Source: Streptomyces fradiae (lineage in GTDB: Bacteria > Actinomycetota > Actinomycetes > Streptomycetales > Streptomycetaceae). Taken from it: a DNA stretch of 64,000 bases. The notes beneath the pieces were generated by a model that did no database searches, was not told where the DNA came from, and worked only from the letters and a program-made list of their open reading frames with translations. The translations under genes were made by a program, and so were the position numbers. Position 1 is the stretch's first letter. Each line of letters starts with the position of its first letter. This document shows, piece by piece, positions 8,980 to 17,484 of the stretch. The stretch is taken from the NCBI RefSeq assembly GCF_041270065.1, contig NZ_CP065958.1, positions 496,001 through 560,000 of the forward strand, written 5' to 3'.

Positions 8980-9709
8980 GCAGCAGGATGCCGGTGTCGC
9001 CGTACTCGGGCAGAGTGCGGTCCTTGGCGAGCCGGGAGATCCGCAGGGCGGTGGTGCGCGGGGCGAACACGGCGCGCAGCGCGGCCGCGTCGACCGGGCA
9101 GGCGGGCCAGACCGGGCCGCTGCCGATCCGGTAGCTCGGCATGCGTTCCATGAAGGCGGCGACCAGCTGGCCGCCGGGGCGGACGGCGCGGACGAAGGTG
9201 TCGCACAGGGCGGTGAACTCGGCGCGGTCCTCGGTGACGCTCTCGGCGACGAAGTTCATGGAGGCGGCGTCGTACCGTCCGTCGGGAAGACCGGCGGCGT
9301 CGCCGTGGACGGGGTGGACGCGGGTCAGGGCCTCGGCGAGGGTGGCGGGCAGCGCCGGGTCGAGGGCGCGGGCGAGGGCGTAGAAGGACTCCCAGCTGTC
9401 CTCGGGGCCCTGGGTCAGCTGGCGGCGGAGGTAGGCGAGGCTCGCGGCGCCGGGTTCGAGGGCGTCGATGCGGCGGCTGGCGCCGGCGGCGAGCATCAGC
9501 GGGTAGAGGTTGGGTCCGGCGCCGAGTTCGAGGGTGCGGGCCAGGGTGCCGGGCGCGAACCGCCGGTAGAAGGCGGAGTGGTGGTGGATGACGCCCCGGT
9601 CGCAGGGGTGGACCCGGCGGTAGTTCTCGGCCAGGTAGGCGTCGACCGGCCAGGCGTCCCAGTCCGCGTCCCGGTTGCGGCGTACGGCGGCGGTGTCCCG
9701 GGCGGTCAC
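8954..9709 (-). CDS. Class I SAM-dependent methyltransferase
   Basis: 251 residues from GTG 9709. The start overlaps the stop of the large upstream fusion gene by 4 bp (GTGA), so the two are translated together. The Rossmann-fold motif I is LELGAGPNLYPLMLAAG (about residues 63-79), motif II carries the acidic IDALEPGA, and NFVAESVTED marks the motif IV/post-motif region. The N-terminus (DADWDAWPVDAYLAENYRRV) is a cap typical of small-molecule methyltransferases. The 3' end overlaps the convergent glycosidase-like gene by 26 bp. Strict coupling to an alpha-oxoamine synthase domain makes an O-, N- or C-methylation of that enzyme's product the most economical hypothesis; this is inference. Confidence 0.85.
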   Translation of the reverse strand: MTARDTAAVRRNRDADWDAWPVDAYLAENYRRVHPCDRGVIHHHSAFYRRFAPGTLARTLELGAGPNLYPLMLAAGASRRIDALEPGAASLAYLRRQLTQGPEDSWESFYALARALDPALPATLAEALTRVHPVHGDAAGLPDGRYDAASMNFVAESVTEDRAEFTALCDTFVRAVRPGGQLVAAFMERMPSYRIGSGPVWPACPVDAAALRAVFAPRTTALRISRLAKDRTLPEYGDTGILLLTAARPAA

Positions 9710-12700
9710 CGGGCCTCCGGGGGCCGGCCGGCCGGGACGGCGCCGGGGCGGGCGGGGACCTGCCGCTGGAGGGCGAAGCGCTGGGACACGCCGGTGAGGG
9801 TGTCGTTGAGCTGCTCGATCTCCTCGTCGGTGTTGGCGGCGGTGATCTGGAGCCGGAAGCCGACCCGGTCGCGGGGCACGAGCGGATAGCTGGCGAGGGT
9901 GACGTAGATGCCCCGGTCCCACAGATAGCGGGCGACGGCCTCCAGGTCGGCGGAGTCGCCGAGCGGGATCTCGACGATGGGCAGTCCGTCGGTGTTGGGG
10001 GTGGCGATGCCGAGGCCGCGTACATGGTCGAGGACCCGGGCGGTCTTGCGGTGCAGATCGGCCCGGATGGCGTCGCCGCGCCGCTCGTTGACGTCGAGCC
10101 CTGCCAGGGCGGTGGCGAGGGAGGCGGTCGGGGACGGCCCGGAGTAGAGGTAGGGGGCGGCGGCCACCTTGAGGTGGTCCTTGAGGCGGCGGGGTACGGC
10201 GAGGAAGGCGAGCAGCGAGGAGTACGCCTTGGAGAAGCCGCCGACCAGGACGAGGCCGTCGTAGCTCTCGCCGAGGTGCCGGACCAGGCTGTTGCCGCGC
10301 GAGCCGTAGGGGCTGGTCTCGCCCGGTCCGCGTTCGCCGATGACGCCGAAGCCGTGCGCGTCGTCCACGTACAGCAGGGCGCCGTGCCGTCGGCAGATCC
10401 GGGCGACGCCGCCCAGGTCGGGGTAGTTGCCGGTCATGCTGTTGACGCCGTCCATGCAGACCAGCCGGTTGCCGCCGGCGGGTGTCTCGCGCAGCAGGGT
10501 GTCGAGTTCCCAGGGCCGGTCGGAGCGGAAGCGGTGCAGCCGGGCGCCCTGGGCGCGGGCGACGACGCAGCCGTCGTAGATGGTGCGGTGGGCGGTGGCC
10601 TCGACGAAGACCTCGCCGCCGGCGGCGAGCAGCGGGATGACCGACTGGTGGATGAGGGTGATGGTCGGCAGGAGGAGGGTGTCGGGGGCGCCGAGGAGGG
10701 CGGTGAGGCGTTCCTCGATGCGCGGGTAGAGGCGGGGGCTGCCGATCAGCCGGGACCAGCTGGGGTGGGTGCCCCAGGCGCGGACCTGGGGGTCGATGGC
10801 GGCCATGATCTCGGGGTCGAGGTCGAAGCCGAGGTAGTTGCAGGAGGCGAAGTCGACCAGCCAGTGGTCGCCGACCCGCAGCCGGCGTCCGTCGACGGCG
10901 TCGATGACGGCGTCGCACATGGGGCTGATCCGCTTCAGCCGTTCCAGGTCGCGCCAGCGCAGGTCGAGCCGGGCGGCCCGGGCGGAGGCGGACTGGGCGG
11001 AGGCGGCCGGGGGCGAGGCGGCCGCGCCGGTGTCCAGCCCCTTCGCGGTACGGGCGGCCCGCGCGGCCCGTACCGTGCGGGCGGTGCGGGCGGGCGGGGC
11101 GGGGGCGGCGCGGTGCAGGAAGTCCTCGGCCTGGTGGGCGGTCAGGGGGCGGGCGAAGAGGAAGCCCTGGCCGTAGCGGCAGCCCATGTCGGCGAGCAGC
11201 GCGCGCTGGTCCTCGTTCTCGATGCCCTCGGCGACCACCTGCAGGCCGAGGACCTCGGCGATGCGCACGATGCCCTCGACGAGGGCGACCTGCTGCCGGT
11301 CGGTCGTGATGTCGTCGATGAAGGTCTTGTCGACCTTGAGCAGGTCGATGGGGAACTCGCGCAGATAGCTGAGCGAGGAGAATCCGGTGCCGAAGTCGTC
11401 GATGGCGATGGACACCCCGAGGTCCTTCAGGGCCCGCATGGTGGTGCCGATCTGCACGTCGCCGTGCATCAGGACCGACTCGGTGAGCTCCAGGACCAGG
11501 GAGCCGGGGGCGAGCCCGGAGGAGCGCAGGGTGCGCCGGACGACGTCGAGCAGACCGGGGTCGCGGAACTGGCGGGCGGAGACGTTGACGCTGGCGCGCA
11601 GCGGCGGGGTGCGCGGGTGGGCACGCTGCCAGCGGGAGATCTCGCGGGCGGCGTGGTCGAGCACCCAGGCGCCGAGCGGCATGATGTGGCCGCTCTCCTC
11701 GGCGAGGGTGATGAACTGGTCGGGCGGGACCATGCCGCGGCGGGCGTGCGGCCAGCGGATCAGCGCCTCGAAGCCGGCCAGGGCGGTGTCGTCGACCTGC
11801 ACGATGGGCTGGTAGCGCAGGGCGAAGGCGTGGTCGGCGATGGCGGTGTCCATGCCGGCCTGGAGTTCGTGGCGGGCGACGAGCCGCGAGTGCAGCTCGG
11901 GCCGGAAGCGCCGCCACCGCTTCTTCCCGGCGGCCTTCGCCGCGTACAGCGCGAGGTCGGCGTGGCCGAGGAGTTCCTCGGCGTGCGCGCTGTCGAGGAC
12001 GGTGGCGACGCCGACGCTGGTGGAGACGGACACGGCGCCGTCGGTGAGGTGGAAGGGCTGGCTGAGGGTGTGCACGATCTCGGCGGCGAGCGCGTCGGCG
12101 TCGCCGGGGTCGCGGGCGCCCTCGATGAGCACGGCGAACTCGTCGCCGCCGAGCCGTGCGGCGGTGTCGGTGAGCCGCAGCACGGCGGTAAGCCGGCGGG
12201 CGACGGCGACGAGGAGTTCGTCGCCGACGGAGTGGCCCATGGTGTCGTTGACGACCTTGAAGTCGTCGAGGTCGACGAAGAGCATGCAGGTGAGGGTGGA
12301 CTCGCGGCGGCCGCGCAGCAGGGCCCGCTCGATCCGTTCGAGCAGCAGCACCCGGTTGGGCAGTCCGGTGAGCGAGTCGTGGAAGGCCCGGTGGGTGAGC
12401 TCGCGTTCCAGTTTGCGCTGCTCGGTGACGTCACGGAGGGTCAGCACCAGGCCGTGCACGGTCTGTTCGGCGCGCAGGTTGCTGCACCGGACCTCGACCT
12501 CCAGGTCGGCGGCGCCGCCGTGCAGCAGCTTCCAGTCGTCGCGGCCGTCCAGGTGGCCGCGGGTACGCACGTCGGCGAGGATCCGCAGGGCGCTGGCGGC
12601 GTCGCCGGGGGCGAGGAGTTCGGTGAGCGGGGTGCCGGGGAGCAGGGCGTGGCCGAACATGTTCTCCGCGGACGGGCTGGCGTAGCGGACGGTGTCGTCG

Positions 12701-14229
12701 TCGTCGACGATCAGGATGACGTCCGAGGTGTTGTGCACCAGGGTGCGGAAGTAGGCCTCGCTGGTGCGCCGGCTGACCTCCTCGCTCAGTCCGAAGCGCT
12801 CCAGGGCGAGTGCGGCCTGCGAGGCGAGGGACTGGGCGGGTCCGGCGATCTCGATCAGCTTCCGTTCGGTGCCGGCGAGCAGCAGCGCGCCGAGCAGCTG
12901 TTCGCCGGCGGCCGGGGCCTGGAGGGCGAGCGGGCACAGCAGGGCGTGGGACTCGGGGGCGACGGCGGTGACGAGCGCGGGGGCGAGGCGTTCGGCCGGC
13001 AGCAGCCGGCTGCCCTCGGCGAGGAGGTCCGGCCAGGACGGGCCGCCGGGTCCGGCGAGCTCCGCCGTCTGGACGCTCCAGGGGCGCCGGCCGGTGGGCA
13101 CGGCGGTCAGCCGGCCGCGCCGGTCGCGGGCGAGCAGCATGGTCGAGTGCGGGGTGGCGGGCCCGAAGAGGGTGGCGGCGGCGGTCTCGACGGCGGCGGC
13201 GACCTCGCGCGGGCTGAGCGCGGCGACCAGGGAGGCGGCGGCGACCCGGAGGCTGCGCTCGCGGGCCTCGGCCCTGCGGTGTTCGGCCATCATGCCCCAC
13301 AGCCGGACGAGGACGAGCAGGAACATCACGGCGGAGAAGATCGCGATGACGGCGATGTCCCGGTCGGGGTCGCTGCTCAGCGACTGGAAGAGCAGCAGTC
13401 CGGGGGCGATGAGGGAGGCGACGGCGAGCAGCGCCAGGCGCCGCTGGGCGATCCCGGGCGCGGGTTCGGGGGCGAGTTCGGTGAGGCCGGTCATCGACGG
13501 GTGCAGGGCGGCCAGGCCCCAGGCGGTGAAGAAGACCACCCAGCCGAGGTCCCACGGGGTGCCCACCTGCCAGGTGCCGTTCATCTGCTGGATGCCGTAG
13601 GCGACGTCGGAGAAGAGGATGCCGCAGGTCCCGAGGGTGAGTAGCTGCACGCTGCGGGAGCGCAGGCCGCCGGGGACGAGCAGCCGGGCGAGCATGGCGA
13701 GCATCAGGACGTCGCCGAGCGGATAGGCGATGGAGATCGCGCGCTCGATCCACGTCATGTCGGGGGTGGTGGCGAGCGGGGTGATCAGGTTGACCCAGGA
13801 CAGCAGGGCGAGGCCGGAGGTCAGGATCAGCGCGTCGAGGGCGACGGCGAGGTCGCGGCCGGCGGCGCGGCGCCGGATGAAGCCGTAGAGGCCGATCGCG
13901 AACAGCGGATAGGTGACGAGGTAGAAGGCGTCGGCGACGGAGGGGAAGGGCCGGTTCTGGTGGAAGAAGCCTTCCAGGACGTTGTAGGCGGTGTCGCCGC
14001 TGACGAAGGTGAAGTTGGCGGCGGCGAGCACCAGCCAGGGCCAGCGGCGGGCCGGCTTGTGCAGGTGGATGCCGGTGAGGATGGCGGCGACGCCGCTGAG
14101 TCCGATGAGGGCCCACAGCACGGTGTGCCGGGACGGGACCTGCAGATAGGCGACGGTCACGCCGGCGACGAACAGCACGTACAGCGTGGTCCAGCGGCGC
14201 AGTGGCCCGGACAGCTGTCGCAACGGCAT
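9706..14229 (-). CDS. Membrane GAF-PAS-GGDEF-EAL protein fused to alpha-oxoamine synthase
   Basis: One uninterrupted 1507-residue frame from ATG 14229. Residues about 14-315 hold eight or nine membrane helices of a MASE-like sensor; 330-480 look GAF-like; 490-605 PAS. GGDEF spans about 610-775 with intact RLGGDEF (694-698) and an inhibitory RxxD site at 685-688. EAL spans about 795-1035 with E821-A-L, NVSARQF, ELTES, DDFGTGFSS, KVDKTF and AEGIEN, so both diguanylate cyclase and phosphodiesterase sites look competent. After an Ala/Arg-rich linker (1040-1090) comes a full PLP-dependent alpha-oxoamine synthase (AonS/KBL/CqsA fold): FASCNYLGF, VDDAHGFGVIGERG (Asp1289/1290, His1292) and GGFSKAYSS with Schiff-base Lys1334. 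Such enzymes condense an acyl thioester with an amino acid. No stop or obvious internal start separates the halves. A GTGA overlap couples it to the methyltransferase. Confidence 0.9.
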   Translation of the reverse strand: MPLRQLSGPLRRWTTLYVLFVAGVTVAYLQVPSRHTVLWALIGLSGVAAILTGIHLHKPARRWPWLVLAAANFTFVSGDTAYNVLEGFFHQNRPFPSVADAFYLVTYPLFAIGLYGFIRRRAAGRDLAVALDALILTSGLALLSWVNLITPLATTPDMTWIERAISIAYPLGDVLMLAMLARLLVPGGLRSRSVQLLTLGTCGILFSDVAYGIQQMNGTWQVGTPWDLGWVVFFTAWGLAALHPSMTGLTELAPEPAPGIAQRRLALLAVASLIAPGLLLFQSLSSDPDRDIAVIAIFSAVMFLLVLVRLWGMMAEHRRAEARERSLRVAAASLVAALSPREVAAAVETAAATLFGPATPHSTMLLARDRRGRLTAVPTGRRPWSVQTAELAGPGGPSWPDLLAEGSRLLPAERLAPALVTAVAPESHALLCPLALQAPAAGEQLLGALLLAGTERKLIEIAGPAQSLASQAALALERFGLSEEVSRRTSEAYFRTLVHNTSDVILIVDDDDTVRYASPSAENMFGHALLPGTPLTELLAPGDAASALRILADVRTRGHLDGRDDWKLLHGGAADLEVEVRCSNLRAEQTVHGLVLTLRDVTEQRKLERELTHRAFHDSLTGLPNRVLLLERIERALLRGRRESTLTCMLFVDLDDFKVVNDTMGHSVGDELLVAVARRLTAVLRLTDTAARLGGDEFAVLIEGARDPGDADALAAEIVHTLSQPFHLTDGAVSVSTSVGVATVLDSAHAEELLGHADLALYAAKAAGKKRWRRFRPELHSRLVARHELQAGMDTAIADHAFALRYQPIVQVDDTALAGFEALIRWPHARRGMVPPDQFITLAEESGHIMPLGAWVLDHAAREISRWQRAHPRTPPLRASVNVSARQFRDPGLLDVVRRTLRSSGLAPGSLVLELTESVLMHGDVQIGTTMRALKDLGVSIAIDDFGTGFSSLSYLREFPIDLLKVDKTFIDDITTDRQQVALVEGIVRIAEVLGLQVVAEGIENEDQRALLADMGCRYGQGFLFARPLTAHQAEDFLHRAAPAPPARTARTVRAARAARTAKGLDTGAAASPPAASAQSASARAARLDLRWRDLERLKRISPMCDAVIDAVDGRRLRVGDHWLVDFASCNYLGFDLDPEIMAAIDPQVRAWGTHPSWSRLIGSPRLYPRIEERLTALLGAPDTLLLPTITLIHQSVIPLLAAGGEVFVEATAHRTIYDGCVVARAQGARLHRFRSDRPWELDTLLRETPAGGNRLVCMDGVNSMTGNYPDLGGVARICRRHGALLYVDDAHGFGVIGERGPGETSPYGSRGNSLVRHLGESYDGLVLVGGFSKAYSSLLAFLAVPRRLKDHLKVAAAPYLYSGPSPTASLATALAGLDVNERRGDAIRADLHRKTARVLDHVRGLGIATPNTDGLPIVEIPLGDSADLEAVARYLWDRGIYVTLASYPLVPRDRVGFRLQITAANTDEEIEQLNDTLTGVSQRFALQRQVPARPGAVPAGRPPEAR

Positions 14230-14316
14230 GGCGGACGCCCCGATCCGGCGGGAGGTCGTATCAGTCCAGTCTTGCGGGTGCGGCGGGGCGCCGCACCCGC
14301 AGGACGGGCCGCCGGG

Positions 14317-14637
14317 TCAGCGGGCGAGTTCGGCCATCGCGCCCCAGCCCTGCTGCGGCACCTCGACGTTGATGATCTCGGGGGTGGCGGCGACGGCCTC
14401 GCCCATGGTGGCGAGTCCGGCCTTGAAGTGCTCGGAGGCGACGTGCGCGGCGCCGGCCTCGGCGTCGGCGAAGGCCTCCAGGAGCACGAACCGGTTCGGG
14501 TCGTCGACGCTGCGCGACCAGTCGAAGAAGAGGTTGCCGGGCTCCTCGCGGGTGGCGCGGGTGAAGTCGGCGACGCGGTCGAGCCAGCCGTCGGCGTGCT
14601 CGGGGCGGACGGTGAAACGTACGGCGATGAAGATCAT
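14317..14637 (-). CDS. Antibiotic biosynthesis monooxygenase (ABM) domain protein
   Basis: 106 residues from ATG 14637 (MIFIAVRFTVRPEH). An in-frame ATG 12 codons upstream would add a Pro/Ala tail that the family does not have, and no good ribosome site distinguishes them. It is a dimeric alpha/beta ferredoxin-like barrel of the ABM/YgiN type: first strand FIAVRFTVRPEHAD, then DFTRATREEPGNLFFDWSRS and the conserved FVLLEAFADAEAGAAH. Relatives are quinol monooxygenases or heme- or aldehyde-handling proteins with no cofactor. The gene sits 83 bp downstream of the large c-di-GMP/oxoamine synthase start in the same orientation but is upstream of it in transcription. The substrate cannot be predicted. 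Confidence 0.8.
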   Translation of the reverse strand: MIFIAVRFTVRPEHADGWLDRVADFTRATREEPGNLFFDWSRSVDDPNRFVLLEAFADAEAGAAHVASEHFKAGLATMGEAVAATPEIINVEVPQQGWGAMAELAR

Positions 14638-14682
14638 GCGCTCATGGTGCGGGGCGGCCGCCGGCCCGGCCACTCGTGCCGC

Positions 14683-15465
14683 TCAGGATTCCGGCAGGGT
14701 CGGAAAGCTCGCCGTGAAGAGGGGTACGGCGCGGGCGAGGGCGGCGCGCAGCTCGCCGTGCCGGTGCCGGAAGTCGGCGGTGGGCAGCGAAAGCGACAGC
14801 GCGCGCACCACCCCGTCGCCGCCGGGCAGCGGCGGCAGGGCGGTGGCGAGGCAGGTGTACGCGGGGTCCGCCTCGCCGACCGAGACGGCGAAGCCCCGGT
14901 CGCGCACCCGGGCGAGCTCGGCCTCGAAGCGCTCGGGGCTGGTGATCGTCCGGTCGGTGAACCGGGCCATGCCGTGGGTGTCGAGGTAGCGGCGGCGGGC
15001 GGCCCGGGGCAGCTCGGCGAGCAGCGCCTTGCCGTGCGCGGTGGCGTGGGCGCGCGGCTCCGGTCCTGGGGCGAAGGGGTGGGTGGTGTCGGTGACCGGT
15101 GCGGTGGTGTCGACGACGGTGATCCGGCCGTCCCGGTAGGCGGTGAAGTAGGCCTCGGCGCCGGCGGTGCGGCGCAGCTGCCCGAGGAGTTCGGCGACCG
15201 GGCCGCCGAGGTCGCCGAGTCCGTGGTGCCGCTGGTAGGCGCGGTGCAGGGCGGGGACGCGGGGGCCGGGGACGTACCCCTCGGGGGTACGGGCCAGATG
15301 GCCGCGGGCGATCAGCGGGCCGGTGAGGTGGTAGACGGTCGACAGGGCGCAGCCGAGGGTCCGGGACAGCGTCTTGGCGCCGACGGGCCGGTCGGCGTCC
15401 GCGACGGCGTCGAGGAGGGCGAGGGCGCGCTCGACGGACTGGGGACCGATCGGAGACGTGGGCAC
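14683..15465 (-). CDS. IclR family transcriptional regulator
   Basis: 260 residues from GTG 15465. The N-terminal winged helix-turn-helix is clear (SVERALALLDAVADADRPVG, then TLSRTLGCALSTVYHLTGPL as recognition helix region), followed by the IclR effector-binding (GAF-like) domain with HGKALLAELP and FTDRTITSPERFEAELARVR. It may control the adjacent ABM monooxygenase gene 46 bp downstream, or the divergent VanW-like gene. A CAAAAG/CTTTTG inverted repeat lies in the divergent intergenic region. The effector is unknown. Confidence 0.9.
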   Translation of the reverse strand: MPTSPIGPQSVERALALLDAVADADRPVGAKTLSRTLGCALSTVYHLTGPLIARGHLARTPEGYVPGPRVPALHRAYQRHHGLGDLGGPVAELLGQLRRTAGAEAYFTAYRDGRITVVDTTAPVTDTTHPFAPGPEPRAHATAHGKALLAELPRAARRRYLDTHGMARFTDRTITSPERFEAELARVRDRGFAVSVGEADPAYTCLATALPPLPGGDGVVRALSLSLPTADFRHRHGELRAALARAVPLFTASFPTLPES

Positions 15466-15512
15466 CGATCCACCTTAGTTCCCGAGGAATGAGAGGAGCG
15501 TCACCGCAGTAA

Positions 15513-15537
15513 CAAAAGGGACACTATGGATCTTTTG
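15513..15537. promoter_or_regulatory. Inverted repeat in the IclR/VanW divergent region
   Basis: CAAAAG at 15513-15518 is repeated inverted as CTTTTG at 15532-15537. This is the only A/T-rich symmetric element between the IclR gene (start 15465) and the VanW-like gene (start 15679), and it sits 48-72 bp upstream of the IclR start. It is a candidate IclR operator or promoter element; the rest of the 213-bp gap has no feature I can support. Confidence 0.3.
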
Positions 15538-15678
15538 CCCCGATTGGGCGTACCGTCGACAGGTACCCCCGAGCGGAGGACGCACGGCCCCGGCGCATGC
15601 CGGCCGGCCCGTTCCTCCCGGCCTTCCGGCCGCCCGCCGGGGGACTCCCCTGACGTTCTCACCGCACCGGGAGGGTGT

Positions 15679-17427
15679 GTGCGCCGCTCCACGACCGACC
15701 ACACCGCCGCGGCCCCGCACGGGCGCCGCGGCCACATACGCAAGGCGGCGATCGCGACCGGCGTGGTCGCGGCCGTCGCCGGCGGACTGTACGTGGCGGG
15801 GCTCGCCGTCACCGGGGACGACATCTCCGAGGGCACGCGGGTCGACGGGATCGACATCGGCGGCCTCAGCCGCGCCGAGGCCGCCGCCCGTCTCACCGAT
15901 GCCGCCCCCGCCGCCTGGAAGGACCCGGTGAAGGTCGCCGTCGGCGACACCACGACCACCGTCGACCCGGCCGAGGCCGGCCTCACCGTCGACGTGGCCG
16001 CCACCGCGGACCGCGCGGCCGACCCGGCCCGCGACCCCGTCACCGTGATCGGCCGGCTCTTCTCCTCCGGCAGCCGGGACGTCGACCCGGTGGTCCGCTT
16101 CGACGGTACGAAGGCCAGGGCCGCGCTCGCCGCCACCGCGAAGCAGCAGGACCGCACCGTCCGCGAGGGCGCCGTGTCCTTCAAGGCCGGCAAGCCGGTC
16201 GTCACCCAGGCCCGGGACGGGCGCGCCCTCGACACCGACAAGGCCGTCGAGGCGCTGCGCGCCGCCTACCCCGGGGCCGGCGGCACCGCCGCGGCGCCCG
16301 TGGTGCTCCCGGTCACTGTCACGCAGCCGAAGGTGGGCGCCGCCGAGGTGTCCCGCTTCGTCAAGGAGTTCGCGGACCCGGCCATGTCCGGCCCGGTCAC
16401 CCTCACCGCGGACGACAAGCGCCTGTCGATCGCGGCCACGACCCTCGGCGACCACCTGGACGTGACGGCCCGGGGCGGCAGGCTCTCCGCGGCCCTGGAC
16501 GCGAAGTCCCTGCTGCGGGACCCGGACGTGGCACGCCCGCTGCACGCCTTCACCGGCGGCCCGGTCGAGGGCCGGCTCGGTGTGCGGGACGGCAAGGTCG
16601 TGGTCGAGCAGGACGGCCGCCCGGGCCGCCAGATCTCCTCGGACGCCCTCGGCCGCGCCGTACAACCGCTGCTCGCCAAGGAGGGCGCCGCGGCCCGTAC
16701 CGCCGCGGTCGCCACCACCGTGACCGAGCCCAAGGTGTCGGCGGACTCGCTGGCGCGGCTCGGGATCACCGAGCAGATGTCGACGTTCACCGTGAACTTC
16801 CCGACCGCGCCGTACCGCACGACCAACATCGGCCGGGCGGTCGAGCTGATCAACGGCTCCGTCGTCCAGCCCGGCGAGGTGTGGAGCTTCAACCGCACGG
16901 TCGGCGAGCGCACCGAGGCCAACGGCTTCGTCGACGGCACGATGATCATGGACGGCCAGTACCAGAAGGCCCCCGGCGGCGGTGTCTCGGCGGTCGCCAC
17001 CACGGTCTACAACGCGCTGTTCTTCGCCGGTGTGCACCCGATCGAGCACGGCGCGCACTCCTTCTACATCGAGCGCTACCCGGCCGGCCGGGAGGCGACG
17101 GTGGCCTGGGGCACCCTGGACCTGCGCTTCCGCAACGACTCCGGCCACCCGATCTACATCCAGGCGAGCTCGACGGACTCGTCGGTGACGGTGAGCTTCC
17201 TCGGCACGAAGAAGTACGACTCGGTCGAGGCGGTCGCGGGCCCGCGCGAGAACCTCACGCCGCCCGGCGAGCGCAAGGGCAGGCTCGCGGACAAGTGCGA
17301 GGTGCAGGAGCCGCTGGAGGGCTTCGACATCAAGGTCGACCGGGTCTTCAAGAACGGCGGCACGGAGGTCAAGCGCGAGACCTTCCATACCCACTACACA
17401 CCGCGGGACAAGGTGACCTGCGAGTAG
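15679..17427 (+). CDS. VanW/YoaR-like peptidoglycan-associated membrane protein
   Basis: 582 residues from GTG 15679, which follows GGGAGGG; the frame is open back to an ATG at 15526, but that stretch is low-complexity and preceded by promoter-like sequence. A cytosolic tail is followed by one membrane anchor (AAIATGVVAAVAGGLYVAGLAV). Residues about 45-330 are repeated putative peptidoglycan-binding domains (PG_binding_4-like; GTRVDGIDIGGLSRAEAAARL is typical). The C-terminal half carries the VanW fold (RTTNIGRAVELINGSVVQPGE, SFNRTVGERTEANGF, GGGVSAVATTVYNALFFAG). Bacillus YoaR and vancomycin-cluster VanW belong to this family, whose function is unsettled; a role in cell-wall maintenance is inferred. 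The gene is followed by a strong bidirectional terminator. Confidence 0.87.
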   Translation: MRRSTTDHTAAAPHGRRGHIRKAAIATGVVAAVAGGLYVAGLAVTGDDISEGTRVDGIDIGGLSRAEAAARLTDAAPAAWKDPVKVAVGDTTTTVDPAEAGLTVDVAATADRAADPARDPVTVIGRLFSSGSRDVDPVVRFDGTKARAALAATAKQQDRTVREGAVSFKAGKPVVTQARDGRALDTDKAVEALRAAYPGAGGTAAAPVVLPVTVTQPKVGAAEVSRFVKEFADPAMSGPVTLTADDKRLSIAATTLGDHLDVTARGGRLSAALDAKSLLRDPDVARPLHAFTGGPVEGRLGVRDGKVVVEQDGRPGRQISSDALGRAVQPLLAKEGAAARTAAVATTVTEPKVSADSLARLGITEQMSTFTVNFPTAPYRTTNIGRAVELINGSVVQPGEVWSFNRTVGERTEANGFVDGTMIMDGQYQKAPGGGVSAVATTVYNALFFAGVHPIEHGAHSFYIERYPAGREATVAWGTLDLRFRNDSGHPIYIQASSTDSSVTVSFLGTKKYDSVEAVAGPRENLTPPGERKGRLADKCEVQEPLEGFDIKVDRVFKNGGTEVKRETFHTHYTPRDKVTCE

Positions 17428-17436
17428 GACGACGAG

Positions 17437-17470
17437 GGAAGGGCCCCACTCTCCGGAGTGGGGCCCTTCC
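17437..17470. terminator. Bidirectional intrinsic terminator
   Basis: A perfect 15-bp inverted repeat (GGAAGGGCCCCACTC at 17437-17451 and its complement at 17456-17470) with a 4-nt TCCG loop lies 10 bp after the VanW-like stop and 14 bp after the convergent transporter stop. It should end transcription from both sides. Confidence 0.9.
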
Positions 17471-17484
17471 GCGTCTGCAGCCCG

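Noticed and set aside
10024..13644. Open frame of 1206 codons on the + strand opposite the GGDEF-EAL fusion gene
   Set aside because: It is the antisense shadow of a gene with complete catalytic motifs; its translation is Gly/Val/Glu-rich filler without domains, an effect of GC-rich codon use.
15526..15678. N-terminal extension of the VanW-like protein to ATG 15526
   Set aside because: The extra 51 residues are Pro/Arg/Gly-rich, lack homology-like character and would replace the promoter region; GTG 15679 has GGGAGGG before it.
15475..17394. 639-codon frame on the - strand opposite the VanW-like gene
   Set aside because: Antisense of a recognisable VanW protein; composition is Gly/Arg/Val-rich and has no motif.
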